DNA of 64,000 nucleotides from Deinococcus soli (ex Cha et al. 2016). GTDB lineage: Bacteria; Deinococcota; Deinococci; Deinococcales; Deinococcaceae. A model generated the notes under the pieces. That model saw only the letters and a list, made by a program, of their open reading frames with translations. It was not told where the DNA came from and searched no databases. The stretch spans positions 2,952,501 through 3,016,500 of the forward strand of contig NZ_CP011389.1 in NCBI RefSeq assembly GCF_001007995.1, written 5' to 3'. Position numbers and translations under genes: made by a program. Shown here in pieces: positions 50,284 through 58,959 of this stretch. Position 1 is the first letter of the stretch. The number at the start of each line of letters is the position of its first letter.

Positions 50284-51909
50284 TCAGGGCGTGACGAGCG
50301 CGAAGTCCTGCCCGTCCCGCCGGATCACGAACACCGCGTCCCCCTGCACGCTGGCCACCGTGCTGATCTGCTTCCCGGCCAGCGCCCCGGCGTCCGCATT
50401 CAGGTCCAGTGCACGCTCGCCACTGTCGTCCCGCACCGCCAGCGTGTACGTCCCCTGCGGCAGGTCGCTGGGGAACGTGTACCGCAGCGTCACGCTGCGC
50501 GGCGCGGGCGCCGACACCTGCGGCGCCGTGTCCTGTGCGGGCACGGCCGGGATCTCCTGCGGCGCCGTGACCTGCGGGTCCGGCGTGACCGGCTCGGGTT
50601 CAGGCGCCGGTTCCGGTTCCGGCGCCGCGACAGGCGGCGGCAGCGGCAGGCTGCCCGCCGGGCGGCTGGGCGCGCTGTAGCGCGGCGCGGCGACCGTCAG
50701 GGTCACGGGGCTGCCGACCGGCACGCTCTTGAACGCCGCGGGCGTCTGCTCCAGCACCGTGCCCTCCTTCTTGTCGCTGGGTTGCGGCGTGACCTTCGTG
50801 ACGACCAGGCCCGCGTCCCGCACGAACTTCCGGGCGTCCTCGTACTGAAAGCCCCGCAGGTCCGGCAGCCAGGTCTTCTTGCCCACGATGCCCGTGCTGA
50901 CCATCAGCTGCACCGGCTGCCCCTGCTGCGCCGTCGAGCCCGGCTCGGGCAGCTGCGCCACGATCCGACCCTCCGGTGTGCCGGTCAGGGTGCCGTCCAC
51001 CTTCACGATCTTCCCGACCGTCATGGCACTGCCTTTCAGGGCGTCGCGCGCCTGATCGGGCGTCATCTCCTCCAGGCGCGGTACCTCGATCGCCGGGGGG
51101 TTGTTCACGGTCAGCGTCACCAGACGCCCCACTGGCAGGGTCGAGCTGCCCGCCGGGTCCTGACGGATGACCGACCCGATCGCGCGCCCTGCTGCCTGCC
51201 CGGTCGTGTACTCCACCCGGAAGCCCTCACTGGTCAGCTGCCGCGCCGCGTCCTTCGCCGCCTGACCCACGACGCTGCTCACGGGACGCACCGGGGGGTT
51301 CAGGTAGATCTGCACCGCCTGCGCGCCCAGGTACGTCGCGCCGCCCAGCAGCAGCAGGCCCGGGATGAATGTCAGCCACGCGCCCGGCTCACGGCGGCGC
51401 TTCACGCGCGCGCCCTTCAGCGGGGCGAGCGTCACGGCGTTGCGCGCCGCGATGTCCTCGGCGGTGCGGGGCGTGCCGAGCGGCGTCAGGTAGGCGACGC
51501 GCGGCTCGTTGCCCTCGACGAGCACCTGCGCGTCCTCCAGCGCGTACCCGTGCTCGGCCAGGGAGACGGCCAGCGCCTGCACCTGATCTACGAGCTCCTG
51601 AGGGACGCCCTTGTGCGCCAGCGCGGCCTCCAGCGGCTGGCCGGTCACGGGCTGCCACACCGCGTAGAACGCGCCGGGCCGCGCGACCACGTCCGTCAGG
51701 CCCGCCGGGTTCAGGGCGCGCAGCGCCGTCCGGTACGCGTGGAAGGCCTGCCGGTCGGCGGGCGTCGCCACGTTGAACCAAGCCACCTGCCGCGTGACGC
51801 CCTCCGCCGCGCGGACCTCGGACAGCGTGACCGGGCCCTGCACGGACACCTCCCGCAGCACCTCGTACTTGCCGTCAATGACTTTCACCCTGCCCACCTG
51901 ACCCGTCAT
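50284..51909 (-). CDS. PASTA-domain membrane protein with a truncated kinase-like N-terminus
   Basis: A 541-residue single-pass protein. Residues 1-165 resemble a Ser/Thr kinase start (GKYEVLREVSVQGPVTLSEVRA, where Gly-rich loop and Lys positions are changed). There is no HRD or DFG catalytic core, so it appears inactive. A membrane helix follows near 180-197 (WLTFIPGLLLLGGATYLGA), then three PASTA repeats (about 205-275, 276-345, 346-412), a Pro/Glu-rich linker and a C-terminal domain (LRYTFPSDLPQGTYTLAV). PASTA domains bind cell-wall fragments in PknB-type sensors. Upstream of the cysteine desulfurase gene in one operon. Confidence 0.82.
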   Translation of the reverse strand: MTGQVGRVKVIDGKYEVLREVSVQGPVTLSEVRAAEGVTRQVAWFNVATPADRQAFHAYRTALRALNPAGLTDVVARPGAFYAVWQPVTGQPLEAALAHKGVPQELVDQVQALAVSLAEHGYALEDAQVLVEGNEPRVAYLTPLGTPRTAEDIAARNAVTLAPLKGARVKRRREPGAWLTFIPGLLLLGGATYLGAQAVQIYLNPPVRPVSSVVGQAAKDAARQLTSEGFRVEYTTGQAAGRAIGSVIRQDPAGSSTLPVGRLVTLTVNNPPAIEVPRLEEMTPDQARDALKGSAMTVGKIVKVDGTLTGTPEGRIVAQLPEPGSTAQQGQPVQLMVSTGIVGKKTWLPDLRGFQYEDARKFVRDAGLVVTKVTPQPSDKKEGTVLEQTPAAFKSVPVGSPVTLTVAAPRYSAPSRPAGSLPLPPPVAAPEPEPAPEPEPVTPDPQVTAPQEIPAVPAQDTAPQVSAPAPRSVTLRYTFPSDLPQGTYTLAVRDDSGERALDLNADAGALAGKQISTVASVQGDAVFVIRRDGQDFALVTP

Positions 51910-51970
51910 GCGCCGTTCAGCATAGCGCGCGCCTCGCCCTGCACGCCGCAGCCCGCCTCACAGGGCCCTG

Positions 51971-52267
51971 TTACGCGCCCAGCAGCCGCGCCGCCCAGTA
52001 CGCCGCGAAGCCTCCCAGGATGCCCAGCGCGAGGTTCCGAGTGCGCCACAGCAGCGCCCCGCCCACGGCGGCCCCGATCAGCCGCCGCGCCCACTCGGGG
52101 CTGCCCAGCACGTCCGGGACGATCAGCGCCGCGAACACACTGACCGGCACGAACCGCAGGAACGCCAGCCAGAAGGGCGGCAACTCCAGGCGACCCAGGC
52201 TGAGACCCACGAAGCGCGCCGCGTACGTCACGGCCCACATGAGCCCGATGACTAGCCAGCCGCTCAC
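51971..52267 (-). CDS. azlD: AzlD-type branched-chain amino acid exporter small subunit
   Basis: A 98-residue membrane protein with three predicted helices (WLVIGLMWAVTYAARFVGLS, FWLAFLRFVPVSVFAALIVP, LALGILGGFAAYWAARLL). Family pattern TYAxR and L-x-x-VPxxxFAAL. GTG 52267 overlaps the azlC stop by 4 nt (GTGA). Acts with AzlC to export branched-chain or similar amino acids. Confidence 0.9.
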   Translation of the reverse strand: MSGWLVIGLMWAVTYAARFVGLSLGRLELPPFWLAFLRFVPVSVFAALIVPDVLGSPEWARRLIGAAVGGALLWRTRNLALGILGGFAAYWAARLLGA

Positions 52268-52995
52268 GCGCGGACCTCCGCCCGCCGCGTGCTGATCAGC
52301 GCGCCCAGCAGCGCCCCACCCACCCCGATCAGCAACACGACCAGTCCGCCCGGGAGCACCCGCCCCAGACCCCACGCGCCCAGACCGGACACGAGCGCCA
52401 CGAGCACCGCCACGCGGCCCACCAGTAGCGGCACCAGCAGACCCAGGAACGCCAGCGGGAAGATCACGCCCACACCCAGCGCGTCCGGGTCGGGCAGCGC
52501 GGCGCCCGCCAGTGCGCCCAGCAGCGTCGCCGCGTTCCACGCCGCGAACAGGCTCAGTTCCGCGCCCAGCAGGAACCCCACGCTCAGGCCGCCCGGATCG
52601 CGCGGGCCCGCCACGAGCACCATGCCGTACGCCTCGTCCGTCAGGAACTGCGCCGCCACGGCACGCTGAAGGGGGCTCAGCGGCAGCTGACGCGACAGGC
52701 TCAGGCCATACAGCACGTGCCGCGCGTTCAGCACGAACGTCGTCCCCACCAGCGTCAGCGCCGCCGCCACGCCGGGCACGCCCCCACCCACGAACTGCCC
52801 CGCCGCCGCGAACTGACTCGCCCCGGCGAACACCGTGACGCTCATCAGGCACGTCTCCCACACGCTCAGGCCCCCCGCGCGGGCCGTCACCGCGTACGCC
52901 ACCGCGAACGGCACCACGCCCGCCCACAGCGGCACCATCACCCGGAAGCCGCGCCCGAACGCGCCCCAGTCGAACCCCCGCCCCTGACCTGTCAT
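52264..52995 (-). CDS. azlC: AzlC-type branched-chain amino acid exporter large subunit
   Basis: A 243-residue membrane protein with 6-7 helices. The signature VTVFAGASQFAAAGQF and the later LTLVGTTFVLNARHVLYG and FLTDEAYGMVL are typical of AzlC (YgaZ-like). The ATG at 52995 has TAGCCT (53008-53003) 7 nt upstream, leaderless. The pair forms one operon. Confidence 0.93.
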   Translation of the reverse strand: MTGQGRGFDWGAFGRGFRVMVPLWAGVVPFAVAYAVTARAGGLSVWETCLMSVTVFAGASQFAAAGQFVGGGVPGVAAALTLVGTTFVLNARHVLYGLSLSRQLPLSPLQRAVAAQFLTDEAYGMVLVAGPRDPGGLSVGFLLGAELSLFAAWNAATLLGALAGAALPDPDALGVGVIFPLAFLGLLVPLLVGRVAVLVALVSGLGAWGLGRVLPGGLVVLLIGVGGALLGALISTRRAEVRA

Positions 52996-53062
52996 GCCGC
53001 GCAGGCTACCGGGTCGGCACCGGCAGATGCGCGCCCGCCCTGCACAGCGCAGTGGCAGCGTT

Positions 53063-53959
53063 CTAGAGAAGGGGGGTCATCTCCCAGTCCACCAGCACGC
53101 TCACGGGCCGGTCCGGACTGTCCAGGCGGGCGTACAGGCCCGGCAGGTCGGTGGCCGCCACGGTCAGCGGGTACATCGCCTCCAGCACCGGGCTGACGTG
53201 CCGCCACCACCAGCGGGCGTGCGCGGCGTAGTCCTCGCCGTCACTGGAGGCCACGACGCTCAGCTCCTTGCGGTGAAAGTCCGGCGTCAGCGTCAGTGCG
53301 CCCCAGTTGCCGTCCGAGAGCACCACGCAGCGCCCACATGGCCGCAAGGCACCCAGCAGCGCGGCGAATCCGGCGGGGGCGGCGCTGCACTCCACGCCCA
53401 CGTCGAAGGCGTCACTTGGCGCATCCTGTGGGGCGTAGACCTCGCGTGCGCCAAACTGCCGGGCGAGGGCCTGCCGATCGGCACGCGGCTCGATCACGCT
53501 TACGTCGTGAACGCCCGCGCGGGTCAGGTTGACCACGCTCAGCAGCCCCAGCAGGCCCGCCCCGGCCACCAGCACCCGCTCGTGCGGGGCAGGCTGCACG
53601 CGGCGCAGGCCCTTGGCGGTCTCCTCGGCCAGGATTACGCTCAGCGCCGCCCGGTCCGGCACGTCGTCCGGGACGGGAATCACCCGCGCCGCGCCGTGCA
53701 CGCCCCACGCCGCGTGCCCCAGCGTCGTCACGACCCGCGCGCCCACCGGCAGCGTCACGCCCGGCCCGGCTGCCGTGACCGTCCCCAGCGTCTGATACCC
53801 CAGCGGGGACGGAAACGGCCCGCCCTGCAGCACGCTCAGTTCCGAGGCGACACTCAGGGCACTCAGGCGCGTCTGGACGCGCACCTCGCCCGGCCCGACC
53901 TCGCGCGGCGCGAGCGGCTCCCAGCGCGGCGTGAAGGGCGACGCGGCAATCAGGCGCAT
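53063..53959 (-). CDS. MDR-family dehydrogenase-like protein (non-zinc)
   Basis: A 298-residue medium-chain dehydrogenase/reductase. The GroES-like N-terminal part (GEVRVQTRLSALSVASELSVLQGGPFPSPLGYQTLGTV, read in pieces) and nucleotide site VLVAGAGLLGLLSVVNLTRAG near 128-148 are clear. The structural and catalytic zinc Cys/His set is missing, and the protein is shorter than the usual 330-350, so it may be a reductase-like or bacteriochlorophyllide-type enzyme. Substrate unknown. The ATG follows CAGACT by 6 nt. Confidence 0.8.
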   Translation of the reverse strand: MRLIAASPFTPRWEPLAPREVGPGEVRVQTRLSALSVASELSVLQGGPFPSPLGYQTLGTVTAAGPGVTLPVGARVVTTLGHAAWGVHGAARVIPVPDDVPDRAALSVILAEETAKGLRRVQPAPHERVLVAGAGLLGLLSVVNLTRAGVHDVSVIEPRADRQALARQFGAREVYAPQDAPSDAFDVGVECSAAPAGFAALLGALRPCGRCVVLSDGNWGALTLTPDFHRKELSVVASSDGEDYAAHARWWWRHVSPVLEAMYPLTVAATDLPGLYARLDSPDRPVSVLVDWEMTPLL

Positions 53960-54031
53960 GTGCCCAGTCTGCCATCCCGCTTGACCCTCACGTGGCGGGA
54001 GGGCCTACGCTGCCCCTCAGGAGGTTCCACC

Positions 54032-54811
54032 CTGGACGAGACGCGCTGGACGGTGGGGGAGGTCGCGGCCCTGACGGGCGTGAGCGTGCGCACCCTGCAC
54101 CATTACGACGAGATCGGGCTGCTGCGCCCCGCCGAGCGCAGCGGGAGCAATTACCGCCTGTACACGCTGGGCGATCTGGCGCGGCTGCGGCGGGTGCTGA
54201 CATGGCGGGCGCTGGGCGTGCCGCTCGCGGAGGTGGCGGGCGTGTTGGACGCCCCGCCGGACCTGGAACGCGAGGCCCTGCGCGCGCACGCCGCGCGGCT
54301 ACGCGAGGACCTGCGCCGTGCCGAGCACACGCTGCGCCAGGTGCAGGCCCGCCTGGACGCCCTGGACGGCAGGGCAGAGGAGAGCACCATGAACAACGAG
54401 GACGTGAAGGCTGTTTTCGACGGGTTCGATCCCGCGCTCTACGAGACCGAGGTCCGTGAACGCTGGGGCGACACGGACGCCTACCGCCAGAGTGCCGCGC
54501 GCACCGCCCGGTACAGCAAGGCGGACTGGGGGCGCATCCGAGCGGAGATGGACGGCATCACCGCCGGGTACGTGGACCTGATGGACGCGGGCGTGCCCCC
54601 CACGGACGGGCGGGCGCAGGCGGTCGCGGCGCGGCACCGCGCGCATATCAGTGGGGCGTACTACGACGCCTCGCCGCAGATGATGCGCGGACTGGCGCAG
54701 ATGTGGGTGGCGGACGAGCGGTTCACACGCAACATCGACCGGGCGCGGGCCGGACTCGCCGCGTACCAGAGTGCGGCGGTGACCGCTTGGGCCGACGCGC
54801 AGGACGGGTAA
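54032..54811 (+). CDS. MerR-family regulator, TipA type, with probable CTG start
   Basis: A 259-residue regulator: MerR winged helix RWTVGEVAALTGVSVRTLHHYDEIGLLRP (read in pieces, near residues 5-33), dimerisation coiled coil to about 115, then a TipAS-like ligand domain with DGFDPALYETEVRERWGDTDAYRQS and AAVAARHRAHIS. TipAS domains sense thiopeptide-like or other drugs. No ATG/GTG lies upstream in frame; a perfect AGGAGG (54019-54024) is 7 nt before CTG 54032, so CTG is chosen. Control target unknown. Confidence 0.85.
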   Translation: MDETRWTVGEVAALTGVSVRTLHHYDEIGLLRPAERSGSNYRLYTLGDLARLRRVLTWRALGVPLAEVAGVLDAPPDLEREALRAHAARLREDLRRAEHTLRQVQARLDALDGRAEESTMNNEDVKAVFDGFDPALYETEVRERWGDTDAYRQSAARTARYSKADWGRIRAEMDGITAGYVDLMDAGVPPTDGRAQAVAARHRAHISGAYYDASPQMMRGLAQMWVADERFTRNIDRARAGLAAYQSAAVTAWADAQDG

Positions 54812-54831
54812 AGGGGACCCCTGCCCGCCGG

Positions 54832-55833
54832 TCAGGCCGCGCCGTGCTGCATGAAGCGGGTGGGGGTCTGCGCGGCGACCTCGGCAGCCTCGCGCGTGAG
54901 GCGCTGCCACGCGGCGCGCACCCCGTCCGGGCCGAGCACCTGCACCTGCGGCCCCCAGGACAGCAGCCACGGGAGGACGCTGCGGGGCACGCCCCCGGCG
55001 TCATGCGGGACGAGCAGGGGCGCGTCCACGCTGCCGTCGGGGTTGATGCTCGGCTCGCCCAGGCAGGCGTGCCCGCCTTCCAGCACGCGGAATGCCGCCT
55101 CGCCCATGAAGCGCAGGGTGACCGTCACACTGTCCGCTGCCTGGGTAGGTAGCGGCGTGACGGGCAGCGCGGGCGTCTGCCCCGGGTCGAGGAGATCGGG
55201 CGTGAAGGTGCCTGCCTCGGGCGTGACGTGCAGCATCCGGCTCAGGCGGTACGTGCGGACCTCGCCCGCGTGTTCGGGGTCGCGGCCCACGACGAGCAGG
55301 TCGCCGCTGACCGGGTGCGCCTCGATCCGCAGGGGGTGCAGCCGCGCGGCACGCCGCACCCCGGGCTGCCACTCCTGGAAGCGGATGGGGCGGCAGGCCA
55401 GCCATGCCTGCGTGACAGCGTTCAGGGCGAGGTCGGAGGCGGCGGGGCGCGCCGTGACGTGCGGGCGGGGCAGGGCCGCGCGGACGTGTGCGGGCAGCGC
55501 GTCGGCCAGCGCGGCGCGCAGCGGGGCGAGGCTGGCCGCCGGTTCGCTCCCGCGCGCCGCGAGGGCGTCCAGGCCGCGCAGCAGCGTCAGGCGCGCCGCG
55601 TCGTCCAGCTCCGGCGTGCCGATCACGTACCTCTGAGGCGGGCCGGGCAGGACGCGCAGCTCAGGTTCCAGCGTCTCCAGTTCGCGCAGGTCGCGCGCCG
55701 TGACGGCCAGGGTCTGCCCGGTGGCCGCCGCGAGTTCCGCGACGGTGTGCGGCCGGGCGCGCAGCAGGCGGGCCAGGAGGAACAGGCGCTGGACGGGGCT
55801 CTGGACACGCTCGGGCTGCTCGTCGGAGGTCAT
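54832..55833 (-). CDS. WYL-domain HTH regulator
   Basis: A 333-residue transcription regulator with an N-terminal winged helix (VQRLFLLARLLRARPHTVAELAAATGQ) and a C-terminal WYL-type domain (IRFQEWQPGVRRAARLHPLRIEAHP, then GDLLVVGRDPEHAGEVRTYRLSRM). WYL domains bind nucleic-acid ligands and often act as DNA-damage or defence switches. No defence genes adjoin. An upstream in-frame ATG exists at 55872, but CAGACT is 6 nt before the ATG at 55833, the leaderless pattern, so this start is chosen. Confidence 0.8.
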   Translation of the reverse strand: MTSDEQPERVQSPVQRLFLLARLLRARPHTVAELAAATGQTLAVTARDLRELETLEPELRVLPGPPQRYVIGTPELDDAARLTLLRGLDALAARGSEPAASLAPLRAALADALPAHVRAALPRPHVTARPAASDLALNAVTQAWLACRPIRFQEWQPGVRRAARLHPLRIEAHPVSGDLLVVGRDPEHAGEVRTYRLSRMLHVTPEAGTFTPDLLDPGQTPALPVTPLPTQAADSVTVTLRFMGEAAFRVLEGGHACLGEPSINPDGSVDAPLLVPHDAGGVPRSVLPWLLSWGPQVQVLGPDGVRAAWQRLTREAAEVAAQTPTRFMQHGAA

Positions 55834-55900
55834 GCCCCCAGTCTGCGGAGCGGGTGTCCGCGAAACGTCCATGTTTCTGAGAATTGCTGATCAGTAAAAA

Positions 55901-57496
55901 TTAACCGGGTACTTCAGCCAGCACCCGCTCCTCCCGCCACTCCAGCACCCACGGATCGAAGCGGCCCTCGCAGAAGAAATCCTCCCGCCCCCGCCCCGGC
56001 AGCGTCGGTTCCTCCCAGCGCGGCGCGTCCGACAGGCGCAACACGCCCCCGTCCACCGTCAGCGCCCCCGGCCAGCCCAGCAGCTCGCGCAGGGCCGCCA
56101 CCGCCGCACTCAGCGCCTTACGCCGCGCGGTCGGCGTCTTCCCCGGCAGGTCCAGCGCGTCCAGCGCCCGCTCGCGCGACACCTGCCCGCCCGCCGTCAC
56201 CAGCAGCGCCAGCAGGCCCGCCTCGGGCCGCGTGGAGCGCAGCGGCAACTCGTCCCCGGACATCCACACCCGCACCGGCCCGGCCAGACTGACCCGCACC
56301 GTCCACTCCGGCGGCGCGAACGTCACCACCCCGTAGTGCTCCAGCAGCGCGGGCAGGTACGCGCGCACCCACGACCACCGCAGCGTCGCCAGCTGCGCGC
56401 GGATGCCGTCCCCCGGCGGCAGCGGCTCGCCCCCCGCCTGCCGGGCGCACTCCGCGCGGGCCAGCCAGGAGAGGGTCCCTGCATGCTGCGAGTAACTGTC
56501 CGCGCGACTCAGGGCCTCCTGGGCGCGTGGCAGATCCCCCGCGTGCAGGTACGCCAGCGCCAGGTGGTTGAGGATCGCGTGCCGACCCGAATCCAGCACC
56601 CGGTGCAGCGCGGCTGCTTCCTGCGTCATCAGAACGGCCTCGAACGTCTGCCCCATGAGGGCCAGCGCCTTCGCTCCCATGACCAGCGTTGAGGCCAGCC
56701 GATCGGGAGCAGAAATGTGCTCACGGGCTGACATGGCCGTCTTGAGCGTGATGGGATATTGAGCCAGACTCATGGTCAGCGTCGAGGCTGAAAGAAACAA
56801 CTCCGTCGCCAGGAGGCCCTCTCTTGCCACCGACTCTGCCCTGCGCAGCGCACTCAGAGCAGCGCCCGGCTGATTGGTATCGAGAGCGATAGATACGAGT
56901 GACCGGTAGATATAAGTAGAGGACGTCGGGTCGTGCCGCAGGTCACCCAGCGCCCGCGTGAGTTCGGTGGTCGCCTCGCCCAGGTCGTGATGATGTTGCA
57001 GGTCGAACGCGAACTGAACGCGGGCCATGCCCCGGTAGAAGGGGAGGGATTCAGTAATCTGAAACCTGTACAGCTCCTTCCAGTGGGGGTGATCGAGCAT
57101 GGCGGCGGCACCCGCCAGCTGCGTGAGGGTCAGCGACCGGGTGGGGCCATCGGGTGCCTGCAGGACGCTGAAACGCGCGAGGTTCAGGGCCACTTCGCTG
57201 CGCCGGTGAATCAGGTGCAGGTGCGCCCGGAACGGCAGGAGCTGTTCGGCAGGTCGGGTTTCCAACAGGTCGTCGAGCTGGCGGTGCTGCATGCCCCGGA
57301 AGTAAAGCCAGGCCAGGGCGAGACCGCCTTGCTCACTGCTGATCCAGACCTGCGGCACCTCGGGCAGGGCCGCGATGACCGGGAGTACGTCTGCTGCCCT
57401 ACGTGCGTGTTGTGCTACCTGGATGAGGTGATTCAGTGTTCCCTCTGCGTCGTCACGGAGCAGCAGGTGACGGAGCGGAATCAGGGGATCTGGCAC
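55901..57496 (-). CDS. TPR-like helical protein with C-terminal winged-helix DNA-binding domain
   Basis: A 531-residue regulator-like protein. Residues 1-395 are paired helices resembling TPRs (FRAHLHLIHRRSEVALNLARF, NQPGAALSALRRAESVAREG, GDLPRAQEALSRADSYSQ). From about 405, VRVSLAGPVRVWMSGDELPLRST, then RPEAGLLALLVTAGGQVSRERALDAL and RKALSAAVAALRELLG look like an OmpR/SARP-type winged helix. SARPs have the reverse order (DNA-binding domain first). GTG 57496 has TAAGCT (57508-57503) 6 nt upstream. A stronger promoter lies 360 bp upstream. Targets unknown. Confidence 0.75.
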   Translation of the reverse strand: MPDPLIPLRHLLLRDDAEGTLNHLIQVAQHARRAADVLPVIAALPEVPQVWISSEQGGLALAWLYFRGMQHRQLDDLLETRPAEQLLPFRAHLHLIHRRSEVALNLARFSVLQAPDGPTRSLTLTQLAGAAAMLDHPHWKELYRFQITESLPFYRGMARVQFAFDLQHHHDLGEATTELTRALGDLRHDPTSSTYIYRSLVSIALDTNQPGAALSALRRAESVAREGLLATELFLSASTLTMSLAQYPITLKTAMSAREHISAPDRLASTLVMGAKALALMGQTFEAVLMTQEAAALHRVLDSGRHAILNHLALAYLHAGDLPRAQEALSRADSYSQHAGTLSWLARAECARQAGGEPLPPGDGIRAQLATLRWSWVRAYLPALLEHYGVVTFAPPEWTVRVSLAGPVRVWMSGDELPLRSTRPEAGLLALLVTAGGQVSRERALDALDLPGKTPTARRKALSAAVAALRELLGWPGALTVDGGVLRLSDAPRWEEPTLPGRGREDFFCEGRFDPWVLEWREERVLAEVPG

Positions 57497-58050
57497 AGCG
57501 AGAGCTTAGCGGGCTTCGACTAGCTTCGGGGGCGATCGTCATCGGTTGCGAGCAGAGGTACGTTCCACGGATGCGCGGTGTCGGTGAACAGGCGGAAGAT
57601 CCAGATCAAAAAATACGCTGAAAACATAATAAAGCTCCAGTCGCGGCCTGTCCGGTATCCGTGGGATGCCGGATGGTCTGGGCCGACTGTGGGTGGGGGA
57701 GGTGGCGCGGCCAGCGAGGCGGGATATCACCCGCTTCGGGCCGCCAGTGGGCGTGGAGCGCCGTTCACCTCAGGCGTAGCTGGGGTGAAGGGTTCAGGTG
57801 GAACGTGGATTGAATCGGGAGTTCAGGGTCGGTCAGGGATGTCCTGACGACTATGTAAATTATAGAACAATGTCATGTATTTCGCAAATAGCAGAATGGG
57901 GGTAATGGGCAATGCGCCACCTCATGCATCAGCCACACGCCACATCGCCGACCTCACCCCAGGCGTGCAGCAGGCCACAATCCCTACCGCCCCATGAAAA
58001 ACGGCAGGAAAAAAGGCGGCCCACGCCACCTCGATTCCCCAACCCCGCCT
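57497..58050. other. Intergenic stretch of 554 bp without a convincing gene
   Basis: Flanked by two minus-strand genes, it holds AT-rich patches at 57605-57635 and 57850-57895, unlike the surrounding DNA. A consensus promoter on the minus strand at 57887-57859 would start a transcript near 57852 that runs 350 nt before the regulator start. Short open frames on both strands (57539-57730 minus, 57578-57847 plus) lack supporting features. A small RNA or long leader is possible. Confidence 0.45.
57859..57887 (-). promoter_or_regulatory. Strong consensus promoter in the 57.5-58.0 kb gap
   Basis: Minus-strand TTGCGA (57887-57882), 17-nt spacer, perfect TATAAT (57864-57859). One of the best promoters in the window. 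It drives 360 bp of apparently non-coding DNA toward the TPR-winged-helix gene, or a small RNA. Confidence 0.7.
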
Positions 58051-58746
58051 TCAGATCACGCGCCGTTCCGGCAACGTCACGCCCCGGCTCAGGCGCGCCT
58101 CCAGCCCGCGCACCACCCGCGACAGCACGAACGTCAGCCCGAAGTACACCAGTGCCAGCACCGCGTACACCTCGAACTGTCGGTAGGTGGCGTTCGTGAT
58201 GTACCGCCCCTGACTGAACAGCTCCTGCAACGTCACCGCGCTCGCCAGACTGCTGCCCAGGATCAGGCTGATGAACTCGTTCCCCAGCGCCGGCAGCGCC
58301 ACCCGCCACGCCTGCGGGAGCACCACGAACCGCAGCGCCTGCCCCCGGCTGAGGCCCAGACTGCGGGCCGCCTCCGCCTGCCCCGCCGGAACACTGCTGA
58401 TCCCACCGCGCACGATCTCACTCGTGTACGCCGCCGAGTACAGCCCCAGCGCCAGCACCGCCGCCGGGAAATCCGGCAGGGTCACGCCCAGCGTCGGCAG
58501 GCCGTAATACACCACCGACAGCAGCACGATCAGCGGAATGCCCCGCACCACTGTCACGTACGCGTCGCCCAGCCGCCCCAGCACCGGCACGCGCAGCACC
58601 CGCGCGGCCCCCAGCGCCGTGCCGACCAGCACCGACACCACCAGCGCACACACGCTCACCGCCAGGGTCAGGCCCAGACCCGACAGCAGCAGACGTGGGT
58701 ACTCCCCGGACAGCACCGTCCGGAACCCCTCCAGGACCTCCGTCAC
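58051..58746 (-). CDS. Polar amino acid ABC transporter permease
   Basis: HisM/GlnP-type permease of 231 residues with five membrane helices. The ATPase-docking loop ISSVPAGQAEAARSLGLSRGQALRFVVLPQA matches EAARSLG-x-x-xxQ-x6-LPQA. TLAVSVCALVVSVLVGTALGA is the usual first helix. It should work with the binding protein at 59760, but the two genes are separated by an SMR pair on the other strand and no ATPase gene is present in the window. Confidence 0.92.
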   Translation of the reverse strand: MTEVLEGFRTVLSGEYPRLLLSGLGLTLAVSVCALVVSVLVGTALGAARVLRVPVLGRLGDAYVTVVRGIPLIVLLSVVYYGLPTLGVTLPDFPAAVLALGLYSAAYTSEIVRGGISSVPAGQAEAARSLGLSRGQALRFVVLPQAWRVALPALGNEFISLILGSSLASAVTLQELFSQGRYITNATYRQFEVYAVLALVYFGLTFVLSRVVRGLEARLSRGVTLPERRVI

Positions 58747-58959
58747 AGGCGCGCCCCGCTGGGCACGACACCACTGGAAACCATCACGTGGACCCCTTCA
58801 CCGCCCCACCATAGGACACAGGCACGCCCACAGGAGCCCCCTCTTCACGAAAGGTGCATCCTCACCCCATCCCCGCCACACGACCCGGTACGCTGAACGG
58901 CAGAAGCCCGGGGCGGCCCCGACCACCCCCACGCCCGCCCCACGGAAGGTGATCCACAC

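Noticed and set aside
54019..54034. Minus-strand GGGTGGAACC near the MerR start resembles a T-box core
   Set aside because: It is the complement of the MerR Shine-Dalgarno region; no terminator follows and the downstream gene is not a synthetase or amino-acid gene.
57578..57847. An 89-codon ORF in the 57.5-58.0 kb gap
   Set aside because: Codon use and composition do not match coding DNA here; no good start signal; Gly-rich low-complexity sequence.
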